DNA of 64,000 nucleotides from Candidatus Zhuqueibacterota bacterium (lineage in GTDB: Bacteria; Zhuqueibacterota; Zhuqueibacteria; Thermofontimicrobiales; Sulfurfontimicrobiaceae). A program made the translations under genes and the position numbers. The DNA is taken from NCBI GenBank assembly GCA_016927835.1, contig JAFGMA010000235.1, forward strand, positions 1 to 64,000, read 5' to 3'. Shown piece after piece: positions 1 to 8,857 of this stretch (positions are counted from its first letter, which is position 1; every line of letters starts with the position of its first letter). The notes under the pieces are model-generated. The model made no database searches and had not been told where the DNA came from. It was given only the letters and a program-made list of their open reading frames with translations.

Positions 1-212
1 AGAACCAAACAAAAAGGTTACATTTATATTACGATGTCGACAACCCGAATTATTCACAAGTTATCCACATTTCAAAATCGGGGATAAAGCATGTTTCTCT
101 GAATTAACTTGATTTTCGATGGTCCAGCCGCCCCGGGCGTTATTCAGGCGGAAAGTTATTCACTTTGCGGATTGCAATGCGGAAAGTTTGCGTGGATTAG
201 AATTACACCGGA

Positions 213-1295
213 TTAGTCGCGGTAGCAGCCAAACTTTTTAGCTGCCTCATACATGGCGACCACATTTTCCGTTGGGGAATTGTCCTGGATGGCATGTGTT
301 GGCGAAAGCGCATAACCACCACCAGGCATCATAATTTCCAGCGTTTCCTTCACGTTTTCGGTAATATCCCGAACATCGCCATAAGCCAGCGGTCCTGCCG
401 TGGAAATCATGCCGTGAAAAGCCAGGCGGTCGCCAAAGGTGGATTTCAGATATTCCGGCGCCATATCTTTTGCCTCGGGCTGCAACGTATCCGCGACATC
501 TATGCCCATTTCGATGAAATCATTGAACGCCCAACTGCTCGATCCGCAGGAATGAAGCACCACGGGCAGATTCCAGGATTTCGCCAGATCGACGAATTTT
601 TGATGGCGCGGTCGAATGTGTTTCCGATACAATTCCAGGCTAATCGTTGGTCCACGCTGAGTTCCCAGGTCTTCGCCCATCCAGAAAACGTCAAATTTGC
701 CGCGTCCGGCTTCGAGCACGCGACTCATAATTTCCAGGACGATTTCGAGCGTGCGATCGATGAGCAGCAAGCCCGCCGGATTATCGGTGATCAAATCGAT
801 GAGAACCTGCTCCATCGTCCGCAACATGCCCATAGAGTTGATAATATCGCCGACACCGGCGCCTCCGGCAACGATGCAATAGTCCTTAAACTTCTCGCAC
901 TTCTCCGGTATTTTCGAATAGTCAAAATCATCTGCCGATGGCATTTTCCAGGCTTCAATGTCTTCGAAGACGACATCACGCAGGGGCCAGTCGCAAAAAT
1001 CCCAATACCCCCCTGATTCATGTTCAACCCAACGGGTACGTTTTCCCCATTCATCGACGCGCATGCCCTCGATATCCGGATGCAATTTTGGTCCTGCATA
1101 AGGAACACCAATCGAGCGAAAATCAACACCAAGACATTCACAGAGTCCGTCATGATCATTTGATGCCAATCCGAAATATTCTTTCAGACGCCGATCAATT
1201 CCGGCATTCGCGAAGTAATTCAATGGCACGCGATCCGGTTCAGCATGGCTGAAAGCGGTCAATACGCGTTCTTTTGATGTTAATTTTTGCTTCAT
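213..1295 (-). CDS. Uroporphyrinogen decarboxylase-family (MtaA/CmuA-like) protein, paralog 1
   Basis: A 360-residue TIM-barrel protein of the UroD superfamily. The start is the ATG at 1295 because GGAGAGG lies 6 bases upstream; an upstream in-frame extension has no such site. Visible family marks are an N-terminal SKERV...PDRVPL segment, a GEDLGTQRGP segment near residue 208, the HSCG motif at 248-251 and a C-terminal PGGGYALSPTH segment. In corrinoid methyltransferases of this superfamily (MtaA, MtbA) an H-x-C plus a later Cys bind zinc. Here H-S-C is present, but no partner Cys sits at the usual place, only one four residues from the end. It is therefore probably not true HemE, which lacks the HxC motif. 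Methyl transfer to or from a corrinoid is a family-level inference; no corrinoid protein gene is adjacent. It is followed downstream by nothing on its strand and preceded by a second family member 184 bp away. Confidence 0.85.
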   Translation of the reverse strand: MKQKLTSKERVLTAFSHAEPDRVPLNYFANAGIDRRLKEYFGLASNDHDGLCECLGVDFRSIGVPYAGPKLHPDIEGMRVDEWGKRTRWVEHESGGYWDFCDWPLRDVVFEDIEAWKMPSADDFDYSKIPEKCEKFKDYCIVAGGAGVGDIINSMGMLRTMEQVLIDLITDNPAGLLLIDRTLEIVLEIMSRVLEAGRGKFDVFWMGEDLGTQRGPTISLELYRKHIRPRHQKFVDLAKSWNLPVVLHSCGSSSWAFNDFIEMGIDVADTLQPEAKDMAPEYLKSTFGDRLAFHGMISTAGPLAYGDVRDITENVKETLEIMMPGGGYALSPTHAIQDNSPTENVVAMYEAAKKFGCYRD

Positions 1296-1479
1296 GTTTT
1301 CCTCTCCAATAAAATGCGTCGCTGTCAATTTTGTAAACAGCACAAGATTTTTGGTTATGCATAAAATTCTGAATTGAGATGAAACCGCAAGATGAGCCTG
1401 CGAAAAATGAGAAATGCTGCAAAAGCCTTTTCAAAAAGACAAATCGAACAACCGGGAAGCTTAATCTATAAATCATTTT

Positions 1480-2565
1480 TCATAAGCCGTATTTTCCCGC
1501 CCAAAATCCCTCTTCGAGCATTGCAAGAAAGTTTTTAACCGGGATATAATCGGCGACCGAATTGCCGGTTCCGAGCGCCCAGCCACCACCGGGTGCACAT
1601 GTCCGGATCATATAGCGCGTGTGCCGGCGAACGTCTTCTTCGGACATTCGCGACATTTTATCCATATCAAATCCGCCGAGTAACGCGATTCGGTCGCCAT
1701 ATTTTTCCCTGGCTTGCCAGACCGGCATTACGTCATCTTCAAACGAATGCTTCGCATCCCACCCGCAGGCGATGATATCATCCATGACTTCAGAGAGATT
1801 GCCGCAAGCGTGCAAAATAGCCGGTTTACCATGGCTGTGAACGGTTTGAACCAGCCGCCTGTGCCAGGGGAAGACGTATTCGCGATAATCTTCGGGCGAA
1901 AGCATGGTTTGCGTTTTAAATCCCATGTCATCGCCGAGAACCAGCGCCCCGACCACATCGAATGATGCTGCGGCGTCAAAATAGGCTACCAGCCTGGATG
2001 CCACGGCTTCGAACATTTCTCGTACAAACTGCGGATCATCCCGGAACAAATAGCTGATCCCTTCGTAGCCTAAAAGCCACATCACATTTTCAAGTACGCC
2101 GCCAGGACTCAGGGCAATTGCTTTCATCCCTTCTGGAAGAATTTTCGCGATGCGCTCAAAAGGCGTGTAGTCGATTTCGTCCATGCGGGGCCAGGGATAG
2201 GATTCATAATCATTCCTGTTAGCGATGGTGTGCGTATTCGCCTTAAGATATCCTCTTTCACCTTCAGCGGTTCGGGCAGTGGGTCGCGCCTTTTGCGGAA
2301 AGCCGAAATTGCGCGCACTCACGTTGACATAATCGTACCCCAGGCTGTACATGTAAGTGATGTGCCGCTGCAATTCTGCTGATTCCGGATCCGATCCAGA
2401 ATGCTCAAATTCAGGAGATATCCCGAGCACCGCCAGCACTTGTGATTCAATATTTGAAAACAGTTCGTAAAACGGGACGCGATCGGGATTACCCTGACGC
2501 AGCAGCACTTTCTCCAGGCGCGAAAAATCAGGATTGGGTTGAATCTTGAAATTGGCGGATGACAC
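1480..2565 (-). CDS. Uroporphyrinogen decarboxylase-family protein, paralog 2
   Basis: A 361-residue UroD-superfamily protein. Translation probably begins at a GTG at 2565, which sits just behind a strong GGAGGAGG ribosome site. It carries NPDRVPFYE near residue 26, GDDMGFKTQ near 211 and the HACG motif at 252-255, followed by a GGFDMDKM segment and a C-terminal APGGGWALGTGN segment. A Cys in RTCAPGGG could be the third metal ligand, giving H-x-C...C as in zinc-dependent methyltransferases of the family. It lies in the same direction as paralog 1 and could be co-transcribed with it. The substrate is not visible from the sequence. Sure of the superfamily, not of the reaction. Confidence 0.87.
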   Translation of the reverse strand: MSSANFKIQPNPDFSRLEKVLLRQGNPDRVPFYELFSNIESQVLAVLGISPEFEHSGSDPESAELQRHITYMYSLGYDYVNVSARNFGFPQKARPTARTAEGERGYLKANTHTIANRNDYESYPWPRMDEIDYTPFERIAKILPEGMKAIALSPGGVLENVMWLLGYEGISYLFRDDPQFVREMFEAVASRLVAYFDAAASFDVVGALVLGDDMGFKTQTMLSPEDYREYVFPWHRRLVQTVHSHGKPAILHACGNLSEVMDDIIACGWDAKHSFEDDVMPVWQAREKYGDRIALLGGFDMDKMSRMSEEDVRRHTRYMIRTCAPGGGWALGTGNSVADYIPVKNFLAMLEEGFWAGKYGL

Positions 2566-2764
2566 AACCTCCTCCGGATGTTATGGATTTCGATGTGAAC
2601 GGGAAATTACCAAGGCGGCAACGAAGACAACCGGTCAGGTGACATGATGGATCAAACACGCAAAAAGCACAGAACACGCGGAATTTTTTATTCGTGCGAA
2701 ATACGAATCCGCAAACTGGCATAGCTGATTGTCCTCATGCCAAGACCCAGGTAATAAACGAACA

Positions 2765-3892
2765 TCAACGAATCTCGATGCTCACCGGGATATTAATAAC
2801 CGGTTGGAAGAAATCATTTGAGTGAACTGTGATTTTGCCCTGAATCACGCCCCTGGCTGCGCTTTTCTGCCAATTCAGAATAACCGAATACTGAGAACCC
2901 TTTATTCCTGTTTTCAATTCGGCTTTCAAATCATCCGGACTGGCAATAACTTTGGTTATGGTGAAATCGTTTTCATCTTTTTTTTCAAGCGTGATTGTCG
3001 CTGGCGGAATCGTGCCGTTTGCATCGCTTTGCATGACGACGCGTTCGGGAGAAATGGTCAACGCGCCAAACACTTTGCCTGAAAGCGGAATTCGAATCTC
3101 GGGATCATTGGGGCTATTGGTTTTCACCGTGACTGCCTCTGTTACACGCCCCGGCGGGTAAGTCGAAGGGAGCGTCACCAGGATCTTTGCCTGCTGCCAA
3201 TACTGGAATTGCTCGTTCGGTTTCGGCTGATTCAATGGCAGGACATCGACGGCGATCAATGGATTACTCGATTCGGCGGATACCGTGAGTTTTTCCTCGC
3301 CAATGGTTTGCAGCACGAGTTCTTTCACCTGTTGGGCGCCCTCACGAACGTTGAAATAAATCCGTGAGTAGGGATGAATATTGACACCGCTAACGGCGCA
3401 GCTTATGTTGAGGCGCGTTTTCGGGGATTGCGGATCATTGGAATGTACCACAATTGATTTGCTGATTTTTCCCTGATAATTTTTCGTACTGAGTTTTGCT
3501 ATAATTTTTCCCGTCTGCCCGGGCGGGATGACCGAATCAAATTTGGCCACGGTGCAGCCTCATGTAGGGCGCACGCTTTCGATTATGAGGGCGGAGTCGC
3601 CTTTGTTGGTGGCATAAAAATTTCCATAGACGGTTGAACCACGCTTCACCAGCCCGGCATCATACGTTAATTTATCGAATGCAATTCGGGGAGGCAGCGG
3701 TTTTTCGGATGAATACACCGGAAATGTCAGAATCAATGCCAGTGCTGCCACTGTAAACCAAAATCCAGTCGCACCCAATCTAAACCACTCAGCTTCTGCA
3801 TTTTTAAAGTGGAAGCCATTTTGTTCACACGGCGCACACTTCGAACGGGGCATCAGAACATCATTGGTGAGGATCGCATTTTGTCTTTTCAT
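2765..3892 (-). CDS. DUF1573-domain exported protein with an in-frame TGA at the first Cys of its CGC motif (candidate selenoprotein or nonsense-broken gene)
   Basis: Two open frames in one phase are separated only by a TGA at 3560-3562. The first runs from ATG 3892 (AAAGGAG 10 bases upstream) and holds a cytoplasmic segment with a CAPC motif, a membrane segment near residues 42-62, and the start of a DUF1573 domain. The second continues it without a gap through the rest of the domain and two more Ig-like (ASH/MSP-type) modules. DUF1573 domains characteristically read SCGCTV; here the text is RPT-TGA-GCTVAKF, so the stop stands exactly at residue 111, the first Cys. Reading it as selenocysteine gives a 375-residue envelope protein with a U-G-C redox-like motif. 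The alternatives are a TGC/TGT to TGA nonsense mutation or a base error. No sel genes are in the window. The function of DUF1573 proteins is not established. Confidence 0.75.
3530..3548 (-). promoter_or_regulatory. Weak candidate SECIS-like hairpin downstream of the in-frame TGA
   Basis: Counting from the base after the TGA, nucleotides 12-15 (GGCC) can pair with 27-30 (GGUC, one G-U), and AAU at 17-19 with AUU at 23-25. This leaves an A/C mismatch and a UUG apical loop at 20-22. The distance fits bacterial SECIS elements, which lie within about 40 nt of the UGA. The loop is small and lacks a clear leading GG/GU, and other weak folds are possible (a GGCUGC/GUGGCC hairpin at 1-15 and a UCCCG/CGGGA hairpin further down). 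Suggestive only. Confidence 0.25.
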
Positions 3893-4120
3893 TCTCAATT
3901 TCACTCCTTTGAATAATGGCAATATCGGAGATCCGCAATGTCAATCATGTGCCATTTCGGGAAGAGGCAGAAGTTTTACAAAGCGCTTGAAATTTGGTGT
4001 TTGAAAAATTGCTCACCGCACAACTGCTCTCGCGAAATGACACTCGGTTGTTAATTGTGTAAAATTCAAATAAAGATCACAGGTGTATAATAAAAATTGA
4101 ATCAATCGCACGGATTCAAA

Positions 4121-4825
4121 TCAAAATGTGAGCGCAATCCCAAGCCGGTAGAGTGCGACCCGTCCCGGCTTTATGAGGAAAACCCGAAAATCCAGTCGGC
4201 ACAAATAATAGACTTGCAGACCAGCTCCCAGGTTAATGCTGCCGGCATTTTTTCCGCAATCCTCCATTTTAACAACAACTTCCTGGCGGCGCTCGGATTC
4301 CGGAATATCCGGATTATCGCTGTAATATGTCGTCTCGATTTCTTTGCCCGGTCTGGTAACAAAACCAATGCCAAACGTCGTATAAGGAAGAATTTTCAGA
4401 GGATTATGGGATTGCCATGTTATGCCAATCACCTCAAAATTCAGACTTGTCGTGGTGCTATTCGTTCCCCTCAGGAAAATCGATTCATTTTCATCGAGCT
4501 TGAATTCAAAGTGCTTTTTGCCGCGTGCAAAAGATGCTTCAAGGACAAGGTTGCCGTAGAGCGATTCGTGAAAAATTAGGCGCCAATGAACAGAAGCCGC
4601 GTAGACGGCGGTTGCTTCTTCATAGGGTCCATCAACCGCTTGCGAACCCACAATGGCACTGAATCGCAGCCGCCGATCCAGGTCCCAATCCAATAAATTC
4701 CCGATTGAAATCGTCTTCGAGCTATCTTCGTATGCATGTTTCGAAGCAGGTTTGCCGATAATGAGTTGACCGGGTATCCAAATAATAACCAGTGCAACCA
4801 GAGCGAAAAGCCGTCTGCGTATCAT
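4121..4825 (-). CDS. Outer-membrane beta-barrel-like protein, function unknown
   Basis: A 234-residue protein with a clear N-terminal signal sequence (MIRRRLF then a hydrophobic run to about residue 24). The rest alternates short amphipathic beta strands and polar loops, and it ends in a terminal Phe (GIALTF), as outer-membrane barrels usually do. AAAGGT stands about 7 bases before the ATG. Segments such as YGNLVLEASFARGKKHFEF and FGIGFVTRPGKEI look like transmembrane hairpins. It follows the large IPT/TIG-like protein gene on the same strand, with a short inverted-repeat element in between. No enzymatic motif is seen. It could equally be a small periplasmic beta protein, but the terminal aromatic favours the membrane. 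Confidence 0.7.
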   Translation of the reverse strand: MIRRRLFALVALVIIWIPGQLIIGKPASKHAYEDSSKTISIGNLLDWDLDRRLRFSAIVGSQAVDGPYEEATAVYAASVHWRLIFHESLYGNLVLEASFARGKKHFEFKLDENESIFLRGTNSTTTSLNFEVIGITWQSHNPLKILPYTTFGIGFVTRPGKEIETTYYSDNPDIPESERRQEVVVKMEDCGKNAGSINLGAGLQVYYLCRLDFRVFLIKPGRVALYRLGIALTF

Positions 4826-4851
4826 GAATTACCTTTCTTGCAATTTAGGAA

Positions 4852-4942
4852 GTGGGATAAATTAACATGGACATTTTGCCTAAAAATAATTTTGATAAAT
4901 AGCCACTTAAGAAACTTTAATGGGTAACGTATTTTATCCCAC
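4852..4942. repeat. MITE-like element family 1, copy A
   Basis: About 91 bp bounded by inverted ends GTGGGATAAA and TTTATCCCAC; the pairing extends outward as AGGA/TCCT with one mismatch. A second copy lies at 46102-46194 in the same orientation. The two share the interior, including AGCCACTTAAGAAA, TGGGTA and TGGACA...ATTTTG. It sits between two minus-strand genes, 45 bp after one stop codon and 26 bp before the next start. No open frame inside. Confidence 0.75.
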
Positions 4943-4987
4943 CTCCTTAATGAGGGTTTAATTAGCGTCCCGGCGGATTGCAGGATG

Positions 4988-7231
4988 CTATTTCGGCAGG
5001 GGCAGCTTGAATCGCGTACCCAGGAATATGAAATTATTTGCGAATGCGTCGCCTGTAAAATTGGTTCCGAGCCCGATTTGAATGTAATTCCACAACACCG
5101 CCGAAACACCGAAGCCAACTTCAATATTCACGGTTGAATCAGTGGTTGCTGGATTGCCGACAATGAAAACGCCATCGAAACTGAGGAATTTTCGATGCGC
5201 CCAGGGCTGCCAGTTGATACCGAAGCCGATATTTTTCAGCAATTCGGTATTTGAATTGCCACCGCCTATCGGAATCTTCACCAGTGCAATGGTTGAAGCG
5301 CCCCTGAAAGCTTCGAACCAGTGACGCTCCACATAAAACAGCTCCGAAACGCGGTTTTGATTCCCCGGATTCGATATCGTGATTTCGACGCGGTCACCGG
5401 AGCGAATACCCTGGCGCACGCGGAAATTCCAGGTGATGATTTGATTGCTATTGCCAAGGGAGATGATTTTTTTGTCGGCGGCAACCGCACGAACCGCATT
5501 CGTTGAATCGAGAACCACGCCGGTGACCATAATTTTTTGAATGCCCAATTCACTGGCGATTTTTCGCCCATAAAATTTTAAAAAAATATGATCACCAGAT
5601 TTGATTTTCAGCATTCTGTCGGTACCCGACCATAACCGTTCGGGTGCGACGGTGCCAAACGCCCGACTTTCGAGCGCCACAAATTTATTGAAGTCTTCCC
5701 AGTTCCGTACATCGAATTGATAATTATCGAAATTGAACAGGACATTCCCCTTTTTCAGCACCAGCGAATGCGTGGTGAGCGAAATGTTTCTTCCCGCAAT
5801 GATGCTGAAACGCATTCGATCTTCACTGGCTTCGAGTACCTGCGCCACCAATTCGGGATCTTCAAGGACCACTTCGCACCGATCCAGGCTATTGCCTTTG
5901 ATCATTACATGCAAGGTGTCCATGGGATGCAGAATGCGGTTCGGCGTCATGAAAGTTATCTTCGGCGGCGATTTGGCTTTGAGTGAGCCTTTCCAGCGCG
6001 AGGGTAGCCCCACGGGATTCACGGTGAAATTGAAGAAGCTCTCAGGAAGGTCACTCTGCGGCGGAGGCAACTCGACCAGGGCGATCATCGTGCTGTCATT
6101 CTTTATGCGCTCAACCGGGAATCGCGATTTGCCAAATGAGACTTCATATCCTGTTTTGCTACTCAGGCGTTCATATTTTTTCATTCGTACGACGACTTCA
6201 ATCCGGGTTTCGCCGCCGGCAAATAGTTCCTTATTCGATGCAGAAATAGCGGTCGCTGGCGCTAGCGGTTTCGCCATTGCGAAAAACGTACTCGAGGTAT
6301 CTGCCTGTCCGTCCGGATTGGTGACCACCACCCGATAGCCTTTATTTTCCTGCAATATCGGCAGAGTCAGGTAAAATTTCAGTTCCTCAGGACTGATGAA
6401 TTCACTTCGATAGCTTTCCTCTGCAGGCAGCGTTTTGACCTCGCAATATTTAGAAAATCGCATTCCTTTTATTTCAAATAATTGCTCATTGCCTTCGGCA
6501 ACAAAGTTCGGCAGCGGGGTGGTTATTTTCGGGGGGGCTGCGCTGCGAAGGATTATCCTGGCTTCCGATTCTTTCGCAAAAGGATTTTGCACCGTGAAGC
6601 GCTGACTGCCAATCTCCGGTTGTTTGTTTTCATTGATAAGTACCCTCACCGAAAGACTGTCCGGTGCATAGATAGATCGATGTTGATTGTCATTGTAAAC
6701 TTCAATCGCCGGATCATCGAACCGAATTTGTGTTTCGGCGAAAAATCCTTTGCCAGACAGAATCAACTCAGCGGAAGTCGCGCCGAAAGGCTCCAGTTGC
6801 AAGGTATCCTGGCATATTTTGTTGCCGATGATAGTTTTAATCCGGCTAATCTCAGGCTTGGGTTGATACTGAATCTGCAACCGGGCTTTCGCTTTCTTTG
6901 TGCCCGCTCGATCAACCACATACAGCTCACGCGGTCCCAATGCGCCGAATCCGTTTAATACCTTCAGCGTAAAATTCAATTCATGAATATCGACAAAGTC
7001 AACGGCGTCGATTTGCAGGTATTCTTCTTTTTCGGAGAACAGGATGGTATCCTCTGCGGTGAACTCCGCATCGATACTGTAAATCGTAGAGATGAATGAT
7101 GAGTTTTGGAAATTTTCACTTAATCTGATGGGTTTGACCGGTATGAATGAATCTTGTTGCGCGCAAATAATCGATGGAATTGCATAATAAAGGATCGCAA
7201 TCCATGCCCGGATACTCATTCGTTGGAACAT
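4988..7231 (-). CDS. Large exported protein with IPT/TIG-like Ig modules
   Basis: A 747-residue protein beginning MFQRMSIR with a signal peptide ending near IICAQQ (residue 26); GAGGGAG precedes the ATG. The body looks like a series of Ig-fold modules of the IPT/TIG kind. Phrases such as ILSGKGFFAETQIRFD, EIKGMRFSKYCEVKT and MIKGNSLDRCEVVLED are the recurrent 'G-x-G-F/N/L-hydrophobic' strand pattern seen in such repeats, each followed by VVTNPDG-like or FTVQNP-like ends. The last 150 residues differ and end in beta-rich, glycine-rich strands (GFGVSAVLWNYIQIGLG), possibly a membrane-associated C-terminal region. It is upstream of the barrel protein on the same strand, so both may belong to one surface structure. 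No catalytic residues recognised. Confidence 0.75.
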   Translation of the reverse strand: MFQRMSIRAWIAILYYAIPSIICAQQDSFIPVKPIRLSENFQNSSFISTIYSIDAEFTAEDTILFSEKEEYLQIDAVDFVDIHELNFTLKVLNGFGALGPRELYVVDRAGTKKAKARLQIQYQPKPEISRIKTIIGNKICQDTLQLEPFGATSAELILSGKGFFAETQIRFDDPAIEVYNDNQHRSIYAPDSLSVRVLINENKQPEIGSQRFTVQNPFAKESEARIILRSAAPPKITTPLPNFVAEGNEQLFEIKGMRFSKYCEVKTLPAEESYRSEFISPEELKFYLTLPILQENKGYRVVVTNPDGQADTSSTFFAMAKPLAPATAISASNKELFAGGETRIEVVVRMKKYERLSSKTGYEVSFGKSRFPVERIKNDSTMIALVELPPPQSDLPESFFNFTVNPVGLPSRWKGSLKAKSPPKITFMTPNRILHPMDTLHVMIKGNSLDRCEVVLEDPELVAQVLEASEDRMRFSIIAGRNISLTTHSLVLKKGNVLFNFDNYQFDVRNWEDFNKFVALESRAFGTVAPERLWSGTDRMLKIKSGDHIFLKFYGRKIASELGIQKIMVTGVVLDSTNAVRAVAADKKIISLGNSNQIITWNFRVRQGIRSGDRVEITISNPGNQNRVSELFYVERHWFEAFRGASTIALVKIPIGGGNSNTELLKNIGFGINWQPWAHRKFLSFDGVFIVGNPATTDSTVNIEVGFGVSAVLWNYIQIGLGTNFTGDAFANNFIFLGTRFKLPLPK

Positions 7232-7833
7232 TCGATTGATTCTCCCTCTCGATAGTCGTTAGCTGGTTTCGGTTAGATGCTGTTTCCGCTATGCTTCTTA
7301 GTTTACTCGATAACGTCCTGAACTCGGTACCACTCAGGAATCAAGCTTGTAAATCCCTGGCTCTGGCAGGCAGCAACTACAGAATTCTAATACCTCTCCC
7401 ACTCCTGCATGACATGGGTGCACCCAGGGCGCTTTCGCAGAATTATTATCTCCAGAATAACCGGAATCAAAGGCTAATTCTCACAGAATATAAAGATATT
7501 CGAAATGATTGTCAAGTTTTTTAAACATTATTTGGCACACACCGGCATCAGTTTCGGGGAGAAATTGTAAAGACTCTGTCGTCAGGCGTATGAGGTCGCT
7601 GATGCTTTTGGGTATGCAATCCCCGGTAACTGAGCCATTACCCATTTCTTTTCTTTTAGCTTGATTTTTACTCGGAATCATTTTATATTGCAACGTTCCG
7701 GCAGGCGCAAGCGTTTCGTTCAAATACCAGGGATACTTCGGAAGCCTGTTGAATTTATATCGCTGATTTCACAATTCAGCCGGATAAAAGTATATTACGG
7801 CATCACCTCACACTCAATCAAGGGAGAGCAATC
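7232..7833. other. Divergent intergenic region, 602 bp
   Basis: It separates the minus-strand IPT/TIG-like gene from the plus-strand zinc-ribbon operon, so it should hold promoters for both. I see no convincing gene, tRNA or riboswitch. The only clear site is GGGAGAG just before the ATG at 7834. Confidence 0.5.
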
Positions 7834-8424
7834 ATGCGATGCCCCGATTGTGGACAGGAATGGCAAACAAATTATTGCCCTTTTTGTAAAAAGACATTTC
7901 ACGAAACTCAAGCAGATGAATCCGCATCCAACCCACCGGAGGTACAACCGAAAACCGGCGCGGATGAAGATTCGACACCGAGTCCGGATACTGCGGCGGA
8001 CGACAGCGAACAAAACGTCAAGTTTTGCATGCATTGCGGTCAGAAACTTCAGATGGATGCAAATTTCTGTTTGAATTGCGGCGCGAATTGCGGCGCAGCA
8101 ACGACTCCGCAACAGCCGGCAATGACACCATTTGCTGCATATCCGGTCAAAGGTACGCTGTCAGACGCGACGGCATCTTTCATCCTCTCACTGGTCGGAT
8201 TCGTGCTATATGCGTGCTGCCTTGGCGTAGTATTGGAACCGATTGCGCTGTTTTTAGGCATCCGGGCGCTGAGGATCATAGACCGTGATCCAGCCTATTC
8301 CGGAAAGGGACTGGCGATCGCCGGCATTATCATCTCCGGATTACTCATTTTCCTGACACTCGTACTGCTTCTCATGGCTTTGATAGGTGATTACCGTTAT
8401 TATGAATCGTTTTATACGCCCTAG
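7834..8424 (+). CDS. Zinc-ribbon protein with DUF4190-type membrane domain
   Basis: 196 residues. The N-terminus carries a zinc ribbon (CPDCG at 3-7, CPFCK near 16-20), followed by an acidic Pro/Thr-rich linker and a second zinc ribbon (FCMHCG and FCLNCG near 65-90). The C-terminal 85 residues contain two hydrophobic helices separated by GIRALRIIDRDPAYSGKGLAIAGI, the hallmark of DUF4190 membrane proteins. GGGAGAG is 7 bases before the ATG. It is the first gene of a five-gene overlapping set. The exact function is unknown; it is probably a small inner-membrane protein with cytoplasmic zinc domains. Confidence 0.85.
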   Translation: MRCPDCGQEWQTNYCPFCKKTFHETQADESASNPPEVQPKTGADEDSTPSPDTAADDSEQNVKFCMHCGQKLQMDANFCLNCGANCGAATTPQQPAMTPFAAYPVKGTLSDATASFILSLVGFVLYACCLGVVLEPIALFLGIRALRIIDRDPAYSGKGLAIAGIIISGLLIFLTLVLLLMALIGDYRYYESFYTP

Positions 8425-8857
8425 GCAGGCATCCAATAAATTCAATGATTTATTCATACTTATCGCCACAATCATAATTCTTGGCGCATCGTTTATCCTT
8501 TCCGTGGACGATCGCAGCCTTGTGCGATTGCCGACGAAAAATATACCGCCCATTCCTCGCTCGTGTTTAACAAAACGCATTTTTGATATCGATTGCCCGG
8601 TCTGTGGTCTGACCAGAAGTATCATCTATTATTCGCATGGCGATTTTGAGAAAGGCTGGCATTGCCACAGGCTGGGTTTACTGGTTTATTTTTTATTTTT
8701 AATACAGATACCTTATCGGTTGTTTACTTTGATCACCCATAAGTCAATTGCCATTTTTTCCGATTACAAATTCATTTCACGCACCAGCTATATTTTGATC
8801 GCTTTATTTCTCGTGAATTGGATTTATAATCTCGTGTCGGGAACCATGACGCCATGA
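8402..8857 (+). CDS. DUF2752 membrane protein
   Basis: A 151-residue membrane protein with the DUF2752 signature DCPVCGLTRS near residue 62 and a following WHCHRLGL segment. Hydrophobic helices are near 18-35, 85-105 and 125-145. The reading frame is open further upstream to a GTG at 8387. I chose the ATG at 8402 because AGGTGA lies some 14 bases ahead and the N-terminus then reads MNRFIR; either way it overlaps the end of the zinc-ribbon gene. The Cys pair suggests metal or disulfide chemistry, but the family has no established function. Its stop overlaps the pdxA start by ATGA. Confidence 0.75.
   Translation: MNRFIRPRQASNKFNDLFILIATIIILGASFILSVDDRSLVRLPTKNIPPIPRSCLTKRIFDIDCPVCGLTRSIIYYSHGDFEKGWHCHRLGLLVYFLFLIQIPYRLFTLITHKSIAIFSDYKFISRTSYILIALFLVNWIYNLVSGTMTP

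Noticed and set aside
294..1016. Open frame of 240 codons on the plus strand opposite the first UroD-family gene
   Set aside because: The minus-strand frame carries recognised UroD motifs; the opposite one has no domain and no ribosome site, so it is an antisense shadow.
7270..7480. Possible structured leader or riboswitch
   Set aside because: No match to the conserved cores of cobalamin, GEMM, TPP or SAM classes that I could verify by eye; a covariance search would be needed.
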